DNA from: Thioalkalivibrio sp.
GTDB taxonomy: Bacteria > Pseudomonadota > Gammaproteobacteria > Ectothiorhodospirales > Ectothiorhodospiraceae
Assembly (NCBI GenBank): GCA_007119005.1
Contig: SKQM01000119.1
Coordinates: forward strand, 1-5,120
Reading direction: 5' to 3'
DNA: 5,120 bases
In this document: positions 1 to 5,120 of the stretch, piece after piece
How positions within the stretch are numbered: position 1 is the first letter of the stretch
How the letters are laid out: each line of letters opens with the position of its first letter
Notes under the pieces: model-generated
The model's input: the letters and a program-made list of their open reading frames with translations, nothing else
The model's database searches: none
Told to the model about the DNA's origin: nothing
Position numbers and translations under genes: made by a program

Positions 1-2440
1 GGTTCAGCACCCGGGGGATGCCGATGCGGACGCGTTTGCGCGCGGCCCGCGCCCTGCGCCGGGCACGGGATGCACCGAAGGCCAGGGCCGACCAGCGCCA
101 TGCAGGGGTATCGGCGACGCTGCTCACCGCCGGTGGTTTGAAGGCGGCGCGCGCCGCGACCTCGATGAAATTGGGGTTCTGCTTGGCCGTCTCGTCCATC
201 TCCGCCTTGATCCGGTGCAGCGCCCCCTTGTCTTCGACGGCGCCCTTTTCGCAGTTCGCGACGATCACCCGCCGGTGCCCGACCGGTTCGGGGGCGTCGC
301 TTCGCGAGGGGGTCTCCGTGGAAAGGGGATCCAGGAACGCATCGTCGAAGCTCAGGTCGATGAATGTTCTCAGGCAGAGGTTGCGGCAGAAGTTGCAGCG
401 GGTCTCCTCGCCGCGCCGTGTGCGGTGGTGGACCCTGCGCGCGGCGTCGATGCCGATGAAGGGGCTGCTCTGTCCGCGTTCGCGCTGGAGCCGCCGAGCT
501 TCGAGCGCCGCGCCGATCGCCCCGGATTCGCCGCAGTGCCGGTGTACGCGGATGTCGCAGTCCCGGCCCGCCTTGCGAAAGCGCGCGCGGAGGTAGTCGA
601 CCTGTGCCTTCACCGCAGCCAGGTTGTGCTGGGTGCCGCCCTGCAGCACGAACCGGCTACCGAGCTCGGCCGGGTTCGGGATCTGCGCGACGTAGAGCCA
701 GATGTTCTTCGGCAACACCGCCGCGAGGCCCGCGAGGATCTCGCTGCGGCGCCAGCCCCGGCGCTGGAAGTCGACGATGTCCGACTGCAGGAAGACCGCG
801 CAGCCGTGATGGAAGTCGGGCATCCGTTCCGCACCGAGGGCGGCCTGCGCGTAGTCCGCGAGTTCGATCCCGAACGCGGCCGCGGTCGCCTGCAGGAAAT
901 AGCCGTTGCCTGCCGAGCACTGGGTGTTCAGACGGAAGTCGCGGACGCGCCCGTCGTGCAGGAACATCAGCTTGATGTCCTGCCCACCGACATCGACGAT
1001 TACGTCGGTGTTCGGATAGAAGTGCTCGCAGGCATGGGCGTGCGCGACGGTCTCGACCACCGCGGTGTCCGCGCACAGCACCTCGCGGATGATGTCCTTC
1101 GCGTAGCCGGTGGTCCCGACCCCAAGGACTTCAAGCTGGCCGCCCCGGGAGACGACCGCAGCTTCGAGTTCCTCGAGGATGGCCACGGCATCCCGGATCG
1201 GATTGTCCTGGGAGAGGCGATAGGCCTTGTTCAACACCTCGCCTTCTGTGCTGAGCAGCACGCCCTTGGTGGAGGTCGAGCCGGCGTCGATTCCGACGAA
1301 GGCACGGACCCGGTCCCCCAGCATTTGCAGCGGCGGCTCCCAGGGTTCGGTGCGGAACTCGCTCAGGAAGGCTTCCAGCGCCTCCGGTGCGCTGGCAGGG
1401 CCGGGCAGTGCGTGGTCGTTGGCCCGCGTACCCTCGCGGCGGTTCACGAAATCGTCCAGCCGGTCCAGGCCCAGGTATCGCCCGGAGTCCGGAGCCTCGG
1501 CAAGCTCTCTGCGCCCGAATTCCGCAGCCCCCAGGGCCGCGAAGTACTGGGCGTGCGGGGGCACCCGTACCGCTGCCGAGACTCCGTCCAGCGACGGTTC
1601 CGCGTCGATGGCGCGTTCCCGCCAGAGGGCCTCGAGATTCTGCCTCCAGCACGCCTGCAGGCTCGGAATGAACGTGTTGGGGCCGCCCAGCAGCAGCACC
1701 GGGGGGCGCAGCGTGTGGCCCCGGGTGAGCACCGAGAGATTCTGCTGCACGATGGCATCGAACAGGGAGACCATCAGGTCCTCGACGTCCACGCCCTGCT
1801 TCTGCAAGGAGTTGATGTCCGTCTCGGCGAAGACTCCGCACTTCCCCGCGACCGGGTGGCGTGTGCGTCCGGCGTATTCGATCGTGCCGATCCGCTCCTG
1901 CGGGATGCCCAGCTTGGCGGCGATCTTGTCGATCACTGCACCGGTGCCGCCGGCGCACTTGTCGTTCATCGACGCGGTCCGCTTGCGCCCGCGCGTGCCG
2001 AGGTCCTGGAACACGATCACCTTGGCGTCCTGTCCGCCGAGTTCCACCACACTTCTGACCTCGGGATATCGGGTCTCCACCGCGAGCGCGACCGCGTGCA
2101 CCTCCTGCACGAAGCGGCCACCGAGCAGCGGGACGAGTGGAGACCCGCCGGACCCGGTCAGGAAGATGCGGAATGCGTCGGCGGATGTATCGGGAAACGC
2201 GGACGCGATACGCGCAAGGAACTCCCGGACCGTCTCGGCCTGCCGGGTTTCGTGACGCCGGTAGTCCTGCCACAGTGGAGTACCGTCCTGCGCCCGGGTC
2301 ACCACCGCCTTCACCGTCGTCGAGCCGACGTCGAGCCCGATCACCAGGGATTCCGGCACCCGTGAGGGCACTTCGGTCGTGCGGTCGTTCAGAGGCTGGG
2401 TCACCGTCACCCCCTCGGCCCGGCGGATGTGATCCACCAT
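1..2440 (-). CDS. Tandem BadF/BcrA-type CoA-dehydratase activase ATPase with C-terminal COG3580/DUF2229 domain, 3' end outside window
   Basis: Seen: an open frame from ATG 2440 to the left edge, 813 codons without a stop. ATPase domain 1 (about 33-330) has GLDVGSTTVK (35-44), GSGG (96-99), GGQDAK (135-140), DKCAGGTG with C162, GKCGVFAETD with C201, and LLLGGPN (249-255). ATPase domain 2 (about 380-640) has GIDAGSTSTK (383-392), GVGTTGY (440-446), GGQDIK (485-490), QCSAGNG with C508, GCAVF with C547, QGGTQ (600-604) and HCGE (635-638). A linker follows with CxxCxxxC (682-689) and NCEKG (729-733). VRIGIPRVLN (804-813) opens a COG3580/DUF2229-type domain that continues beyond base 1. Known: activators of this family use ATP hydrolysis to push an electron at very low potential from a [4Fe-4S] cluster into a dehydratase or reductase; the protein should be cytoplasmic. 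Inferred: the two halves form a built-in pseudodimer. It lies downstream of the COG3581 gene and is probably in its operon. The target enzyme is unknown. An alternative start is GTG 2404. Confidence 0.93.
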   Translation of the reverse strand, partial: MVDHIRRAEGVTVTQPLNDRTTEVPSRVPESLVIGLDVGSTTVKAVVTRAQDGTPLWQDYRRHETRQAETVREFLARIASAFPDTSADAFRIFLTGSGGSPLVPLLGGRFVQEVHAVALAVETRYPEVRSVVELGGQDAKVIVFQDLGTRGRKRTASMNDKCAGGTGAVIDKIAAKLGIPQERIGTIEYAGRTRHPVAGKCGVFAETDINSLQKQGVDVEDLMVSLFDAIVQQNLSVLTRGHTLRPPVLLLGGPNTFIPSLQACWRQNLEALWRERAIDAEPSLDGVSAAVRVPPHAQYFAALGAAEFGRRELAEAPDSGRYLGLDRLDDFVNRREGTRANDHALPGPASAPEALEAFLSEFRTEPWEPPLQMLGDRVRAFVGIDAGSTSTKGVLLSTEGEVLNKAYRLSQDNPIRDAVAILEELEAAVVSRGGQLEVLGVGTTGYAKDIIREVLCADTAVVETVAHAHACEHFYPNTDVIVDVGGQDIKLMFLHDGRVRDFRLNTQCSAGNGYFLQATAAAFGIELADYAQAALGAERMPDFHHGCAVFLQSDIVDFQRRGWRRSEILAGLAAVLPKNIWLYVAQIPNPAELGSRFVLQGGTQHNLAAVKAQVDYLRARFRKAGRDCDIRVHRHCGESGAIGAALEARRLQRERGQSSPFIGIDAARRVHHRTRRGEETRCNFCRNLCLRTFIDLSFDDAFLDPLSTETPSRSDAPEPVGHRRVIVANCEKGAVEDKGALHRIKAEMDETAKQNPNFIEVAARAAFKPPAVSSVADTPAWRWSALAFGASRARRRARAARKRVRIGIPRVLN
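2402..2416 (-). promoter_or_regulatory. Shine-Dalgarno-like GAGGGG favouring an alternative GTG start
   Basis: No convincing Shine-Dalgarno sequence precedes ATG 2440; the bases just upstream are aagcccgga. Inside the frame, GAGGGG at 2416-2411 lies 6 nt before GTG 2404, which is codon 13. Translation could therefore begin at 2404. This would lose only 12 residues in front of the first nucleotide-binding motif (residues 35-44), so domain content would not change. Both starts remain possible. Confidence 0.4.
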
Positions 2441-2556
2441 TCCGGGCTTTTGCCAAGGAGGCGCTGAACGAATCGATTTCGTTCGAGGTTCGACCAGCTC
2501 ACCACGAACGAAATCATCCCTTTGCCGTTCGTCCTGAGCCTGTCGAAGGACATTGC
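2441..2556. repeat. Intergenic REP-like nested inverted repeats between the two activase genes
   Basis: The 116-bp gap between the genes is mostly palindromic. The largest dyad pairs 2489-2510 with 2526-2547 (22-nt arms, 18 of 22 matching, 15-nt loop). Its right arm contains gtcctgagcctgtcgaagga, a sequence I recognise as a common intergenic repeat of Proteobacteria. A competing perfect 11-bp stem pairs 2475-2485 with 2505-2515. A third, 7-bp stem pairs GAACGAA (2466-2472) with TTCGTTC (2478-2484). None is followed by a T run on the minus strand. A role in mRNA stability or partial attenuation between the cistrons therefore seems likelier than full termination. The function is inferred. Confidence 0.7.
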
Positions 2557-4326
2557 TCAGCCGCCCCGGAACGGATGCACGGGTCCGCGAGCCTCGCGGT
2601 CCCTCAGCGTGGCCGCGTGATACGCGAGATTCGCCGCAGTACCGATCACGCCACGGCGTTGGGGGATGCGGTACAGCGGCTGGTTCAACGCCGGGTGCCG
2701 GCCGACGAATTCCGCCAGCTCCTCCCGGGTCCAGTGGGCATCCCGCAGGGCCTGCTGGAACTCGCGGCGGCACTGCTCCTTGGCTTCGGTCAGCGCCATC
2801 TGTACCCGTGAATAGGCGTTGACCTCGCCGTCCCCCGAGGTCTCGACCGGCAGGAAATTCAGCTCCGGGTAACGCCCCATCACCGCCGCCTGTGCACCGT
2901 CGGACTGCGTCGAGGGCATGCATCCGAAAGGCTTCAGCGACAGCGTCATGTGCGCCTGACCATGGTGGAAGGCATGGAGGTTCTTCGCGATCTCGAGATA
3001 ACCCTCACCGCCGGTGATGCGGGCGTGATAGAAGGGGTGGCCCAGTCGCTGCAGCAGGCCCTGATGGGGCAGGGCAGGTGTGGTGGCGCCCAGGGCCGCG
3101 CGCAGTCGGTCGTACTCGCGCCGCATCAGCATGCCGGTGAGTCGCAGCAGGCCGTCCTGGAACAGGTAGCGCAGCCAGGCACCGGCCCAGGGCATTGGCC
3201 AGAGGCCGCCCCCCGCGCGGGCCCGATCACAGGCGACCACCCGGCGATCCTTCAGGTACGCGTGCAAGTTGTGCCGCATGTAGTCGATCCAGGAGGCGAG
3301 CGGCTCGACCCGCACCTCGGCGCCCTCGTCCTCGAGAAAGCGGAACATCCGGAAGTTGCCTTCCCCCTCGGTGGTCTGCGCCCAGAACTCGCCGGTGATC
3401 TTCACCACCGGTTTCGGCGTGCTGCGATCGACCCGCAGGTGCTGCTCGATGATCTTCCGGCAGTGGTGCAGGGCGTCCACGTAGTCACGCTCACGCGGCT
3501 GGGCGAGAAGCTGCGCGACGTCCTCCCCGGCCCGGAAGGGCGTGAGCGGGCGGAGCCAGTGGGACACCGGGCCGGGTGCGACCGAGTAGTTGCGCTCCCG
3601 GAAAACTTTTTCGCAATAACAGAGACATGTGTCGATTATGTCATCTACTTTGTTCGGATTGGCCGCGTAGGGCCGCAGCTGGTGCGTTACCGCATTGAGT
3701 ACGTCGGCGACGAACAGGGCGTTCAGCAGCGCGCGATGAAGCCGCATGTTCATTTCGAAGCCGTCGCCGATCGCGCCCGGGTCGTGACCGTCTCCGCCGG
3801 CCTTTTTGTCGAAGGTGATTACCCGGAAGCCCTCGAAGCCCGCCTTGCGCAGCGCCAGCTGGTATTCCGCCTCGTACATGCCAAAACGGCAGGGGCCGCA
3901 GGAACCCGCCGTGACGAACACATAGTCCGATGCGATCCGGTCGGGTGGCAGACCTTCTTCGTCGCGCAGCCGCTCGAGATAGCGGATCAGCGCGCCGGTG
4001 ACGAAATAGACCGGATTGCACTGGCCGGGATTGCAGTACTCACGGCCAGTCTTGAAGTCGCTCCGGCCGGGCATCGGCAGATGGTCGGCCCGGTACCCGA
4101 GACCCTGCAGCGTGGCCTTCAGCAGGCGGTCATGGGCGGAAGACAGGCTCCCGAAGATCAGCGTGACCCCGCCGCGTTCCTCGCGGCGAAACGGCCGCTC
4201 TACCGGTCGCCGGTAGGCGCCATCGACGGACGAGCCCCTGTCCTCAGCGATATCGCCTGCGCCTAGGAGCGGACCCGCCGTCTGCTGGCAGGTGCTGAAT
4301 CCGGGCAAGCGACGTTCGGTCGACAT
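2557..4326 (-). CDS. COG3581-type CoA-dehydratase-activase partner protein (HgdB-like, putative iron-sulfur)
   Basis: Seen: 589 codons, ATG 4326 to TGA 2557. The start is fixed by GGAGGG 8 nt upstream. The first 50 or so residues look disordered. The conserved core starts at VTLIFGSLSSAHDRLLKA (54-71). Family-like motifs follow: GREYCNPGQCNP (94-105; C98, C103), CGPCRFGMYEAEY (143-155; C143, C146), CLCYC (234-238), KITGEFW (309-315) and SLKPFGCMPS (463-472; C469). Known: proteins of this type (COG3581) are separate, or form the C-terminal part of giant activases of about 1400 residues, and resemble the 2-hydroxyacyl-CoA dehydratase HgdB fold; no reaction is firmly assigned that I know of. Inferred: C98/C103/C143/C146/C469 are candidate [4Fe-4S] ligands, and the protein receives electrons from the ATPase encoded just downstream. 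There are no signal peptide or membrane segments, so it should be cytoplasmic. Odd: codons 223-242 are strikingly A+T-rich. The superfamily assignment is secure; the substrate is unknown. Confidence 0.93.
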   Translation of the reverse strand: MSTERRLPGFSTCQQTAGPLLGAGDIAEDRGSSVDGAYRRPVERPFRREERGGVTLIFGSLSSAHDRLLKATLQGLGYRADHLPMPGRSDFKTGREYCNPGQCNPVYFVTGALIRYLERLRDEEGLPPDRIASDYVFVTAGSCGPCRFGMYEAEYQLALRKAGFEGFRVITFDKKAGGDGHDPGAIGDGFEMNMRLHRALLNALFVADVLNAVTHQLRPYAANPNKVDDIIDTCLCYCEKVFRERNYSVAPGPVSHWLRPLTPFRAGEDVAQLLAQPRERDYVDALHHCRKIIEQHLRVDRSTPKPVVKITGEFWAQTTEGEGNFRMFRFLEDEGAEVRVEPLASWIDYMRHNLHAYLKDRRVVACDRARAGGGLWPMPWAGAWLRYLFQDGLLRLTGMLMRREYDRLRAALGATTPALPHQGLLQRLGHPFYHARITGGEGYLEIAKNLHAFHHGQAHMTLSLKPFGCMPSTQSDGAQAAVMGRYPELNFLPVETSGDGEVNAYSRVQMALTEAKEQCRREFQQALRDAHWTREELAEFVGRHPALNQPLYRIPQRRGVIGTAANLAYHAATLRDREARGPVHPFRGG

Positions 4327-4334
4327 GGCTCAAT

Positions 4335-4340
4335 CCCTCC
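4335..4340 (-). promoter_or_regulatory. Strong ribosome binding site GGAGGG
   Basis: On the minus strand GGAGGG is followed by 8 nt and then ATG 4326. It supports the long N-terminus of the COG3581-type protein, since the next in-frame Met is residue 85, inside the conserved core. Confidence 0.85.
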
Positions 4341-4363
4341 ACATCATGCAGGGCGCTCATCCC

Positions 4364-4392
4364 ATGCAAACGCCAGCGCGCCCCAGTGTCAA
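4364..4392 (-). promoter_or_regulatory. Candidate sigma70-type promoter of the activase operon
   Basis: On the minus strand a perfect TTGACA (4392-4387) is followed by a 17-bp spacer and TTGCAT (4369-4364), which matches TATAAT at only 3 of 6 positions. Transcription would start near 4357 and give a leader of about 30 nt containing the ribosome binding site. The weak -10 suggests either low activity or need of an activator. A second TTGACA (4439-4434) lies 47 bp upstream without a good -10. Confidence 0.35.
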
Positions 4393-4628
4393 GTGCCCCC
4401 GGGGGTCGGACCAAGCCAACTTTATGATTTCGCTGTCAAAACGTCCCTATTCAGGGCTCCAGATCGCCTTTAACCGCCATTTTCGGCCTCAAAAAGGGCC
4501 GGATAATCGCTCTCCCAACCAATATGCTCCCGCAGGGCTGCGCGGCATCGTCCCAGCGTGGATGTCTCAGCATGGGGGGGCAAAAGCCCGGGGCCAGGCG
4601 ACCCAGCGGGTGTCCGGGGTGCTTTTTA

Positions 4629-4678
4629 TGGAGCCGGCGACAGGATTCGAACCCGAGACCCTATGATTACAAATCAGA
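4629..4678 (-). pseudogene. tRNA-Thr(UGU) 3'-half remnant
   Basis: Read on the minus strand from 4678, the bases fit standard tRNA positions 27-76. Anticodon loop TTTGTAA (4673-4667) carries anticodon TGT. A 5-nt variable loop follows, then T loop TTCGAAT (4651-4645), acceptor 3' strand CGCCGGC (4639-4633), discriminator T and encoded CCA (4631-4629). The 5' half is absent. Upstream bases do not supply a GCCGGCG acceptor strand or a GCTC/GAGC D stem, and the spacing between GGTA and the anticodon loop is one base too long. The surviving part also has a C-T mismatch in the anticodon stem (28-42) and a T-T mismatch in the T stem (49-65). It therefore looks like a decaying fragment left by element integration, not a working tRNA. 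Confidence 0.75.
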
Positions 4679-4680
4679 TT
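4629..4680. other. Putative attachment site (attL/attR) of an integrated element
   Basis: The tRNA identity stops at the anticodon arm, a usual crossover region for tyrosine recombinases, and an integrase gene starts about 165 bp further right. Integration at a tRNA 3' end leaves an intact gene at one end and a 3' fragment at the other. The orientation here, with the 5' side of the fragment facing the integrase, puts the element to the right of about 4675. The matching full tRNA-Thr(UGU) should lie at the other end of the element, outside the window. Confidence 0.65.
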
Positions 4681-4780
4681 ATGATACCTATTCCGCACCC
4701 AGCGCCGCTTCTGCCTTTTCGTCAAAGAAGCGTTTACAGACAGCCACTTAGGTATAGCCATATCTTGTCATAGGCGCGCA

Positions 4781-4809
4781 TTGCAAGACGCTGATTAGCC
4801 ATTTAGACT
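4781..4809 (+). promoter_or_regulatory. Candidate integrase promoter
   Basis: TTGCAA (4781-4786) and TAGACT (4804-4809) are separated by exactly 17 bp, and each matches the sigma70 consensus at 4 of 6 positions. The predicted transcription start near 4816 falls among the TGTGACA repeats, so a protein binding there could shut off transcription. Sequence match only. Confidence 0.4.
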
Positions 4810-4828
4810 GTGACAAAGGTGTGACACA
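4809..4828 (+). repeat. Two TGTGACA direct repeats, 11-bp period
   Basis: TGTGACA occurs at 4809-4815 and again at 4820-4826. The start-to-start distance is 11 bp, about one helical turn. The second copy sits in a small palindrome TGTG-A-CACA (4820-4828). The pair overlaps the candidate -10 and start site and lies just before the integrase ribosome binding site. It fits an operator or an integrase arm site. Confidence 0.45.
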
Positions 4829-4830
4829 AA

Positions 4831-4836
4831 AGGAGG
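4831..4836 (+). promoter_or_regulatory. Integrase ribosome binding site AGGAGG
   Basis: A consensus AGGAGG lies 6 nt before ATG 4843 and fixes the integrase start. Confidence 0.85.
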
Positions 4837-4842
4837 CCGGCG

Positions 4843-5120
4843 ATGCCCGTGCGACTGACTGACGAATACATAAAACGGCTGGAGGCGCCCGCCAAGGGGC
4901 ACAAGGTGATATTCGACAGCCACCCCGACAGCCCGCGCGGCTTCGGCCTGCGCATCACCGCGTCCGGCGCGAAGTCGTTTGTGCTGCGCTACAAGGTCGG
5001 CGACAAGGATCGGCTGCTGACGATCGGCCAATACGGCGTCAATGACTGGCGGCTGGGGGCAGCGCGCAAGCAGGCGGGACAGCACCGGGTGCGGATCGAC
5101 GGCGGCGCCGACATCATCGA
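4843..5120 (+). CDS. Tyrosine recombinase (phage/island integrase), N-terminal part
   Basis: Seen: an open frame from ATG 4843 to the right edge, 92 complete codons. Residues 1-20 form a short lead (PVRLTDEYIKRLEAP). Residues 22-64 carry the signature of the arm-type DNA-binding domain of DUF4102 integrases: GFGLRITASGAKSFVLRY (33-50), then RLLTIGQYG (57-65), W69 and an AR..A helix (74-78). The GxDP-like end of this domain is present only as GGAD (87-90). The core-binding and catalytic domains (R-H-R-Y) lie beyond the window, so activity cannot be judged. Known: such enzymes insert and excise genomic islands or prophages at tRNA 3' ends. The gene points away from the tRNA remnant, into the presumed element. 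The family call is strong; whether the element is a phage or another island is unknown. Confidence 0.9.
   Translation, partial: MPVRLTDEYIKRLEAPAKGHKVIFDSHPDSPRGFGLRITASGAKSFVLRYKVGDKDRLLTIGQYGVNDWRLGAARKQAGQHRVRIDGGADII

Larger units (their letters stand above)
4327..4628. other. Gene-free interval between the activase operon and the tRNA remnant
   Basis: No reading frame here looks like a protein; the frames that cross it run into the tRNA remnant or are compositional. It contains the probable promoter and ribosome binding site of the left operon, a short dyad ccct-attc-aggg (4445-4456), a dyad cggcc/ggccg (4484-4488 with 4497-4501), and a G run (4574-4580) followed by caaaagccc. No convincing terminator is seen for either direction. 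If the tRNA remnant is the distal attachment site, this is the DNA that originally followed the tRNA gene. Confidence 0.6.
4679..4842. other. A+T-richer integrase leader with small repeats
   Basis: This 164-bp stretch is about 45% G+C over 4731-4830, well below its neighbours. It holds a perfect 7-bp hairpin CGCTTCT/AGAAGCG (4706-4712 with 4726-4732, 13-nt loop). It also has an ATACCTA/TAGGTAT inverted pair (4684-4690 with 4749-4755) and two TGTGACA direct repeats just before the gene. Such short repeats between att and int are typical places for integrase arm-type sites and host-factor binding. The roles here are inferred from position only. No gene is visible. Confidence 0.5.

Noticed and set aside
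18..596. 192-codon plus-strand frame at the left edge
   Set aside because: Arginine/alanine/serine-rich low-complexity translation opposite the real ATPase/COG3580 gene.
215..2365. 716-codon open frame on the plus strand
   Set aside because: It is the exact codon-register antisense of the activase ATPase gene. The lack of stops follows from the G+C-rich codons of the real gene, and the translation has no recognisable motif while the minus strand has many.
1131..2456. 441-codon minus-strand frame
   Set aside because: Overlaps the real gene in another frame and is rich in R, G, P and A with no family motif. The ASKHA motifs are all in the frame starting at 2440.
2950..4266. 438-codon plus-strand frame
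   Set aside because: Antisense shadow of the COG3581-type gene; no motif, no ribosome binding site.
4434..4439. Second TTGACA upstream of the activase operon as an independent promoter
   Set aside because: No acceptable -10 hexamer at 16-18 bp.
4570..4628. Terminator ahead of the T run at 4623-4627
   Set aside because: Nearby dyads have stems of only 4 bp and do not abut the T run, so I do not call a terminator.
4629..4710. A complete tRNA-Thr gene
   Set aside because: The 5' acceptor strand, D stem and correct spacing before the anticodon loop are missing; only positions 27-76 fit.
4567..4761. 64-codon minus-strand frame across the tRNA remnant
   Set aside because: Translates the tRNA fragment and leader; no coding signal.
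4292..4773. Overlapping small plus-strand frames containing peptides such as DRIRTRDPMITN or RRQDSNPRP
   Set aside because: These are the well-known spurious translations of the antisense of a tRNA-Thr gene; they come from the tRNA remnant.
4795..5085. 96-codon minus-strand frame
   Set aside because: Antisense of the integrase, whose frame has a clear domain match and ribosome binding site.

Overview
The window is G+C-rich DNA (about two-thirds G+C by eye in the coding parts). The codon use, a proteobacterial-type intergenic repeat and a DUF4102-type phage integrase suggest a proteobacterium, perhaps a gammaproteobacterium; I cannot name the genus. There are two blocks, meeting at a broken tRNA gene.

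Left block (1-4326, all minus strand): a two-gene, probably co-transcribed unit of the '2-hydroxyacyl-CoA dehydratase activase' superfamily. The promoter-proximal gene (4326-2557, 589 aa) is a COG3581-type cysteine-rich protein. After a 116-bp gap that holds a REP-like inverted repeat comes a long gene (2440 to beyond base 1; 813 codons visible, no stop). It carries two tandem BadF/BadG/BcrA/BcrD ATPase domains (ASKHA fold), a cysteine-rich linker and the beginning of a COG3580/DUF2229-type domain. Both ATPase domains keep the nucleotide-binding motifs and a pair of cysteines 39 residues apart. In the archetypal activators these cysteines hold the bridging [4Fe-4S] cluster. Together the genes look like an ATP-driven, iron-sulfur-dependent reductase system. 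Its substrate is unknown, and no dehydratase or benzoyl-CoA reductase subunit is visible.

Middle (4327-4628): a 302-bp gene-free stretch with the probable promoter and a strong ribosome binding site for the left operon.

Right block (4629-5120): the 3' half of a tRNA-Thr(UGU) gene on the minus strand, cut at the anticodon arm. It is followed by an A+T-richer leader (about 45% G+C over 4731-4830) with repeats, and then by the 5' end of a tyrosine-recombinase (integrase) gene running right out of the window. This is the expected layout of the distal attachment site of an integrated element: the chromosome (activase operon) lies to the left and the element to the right.
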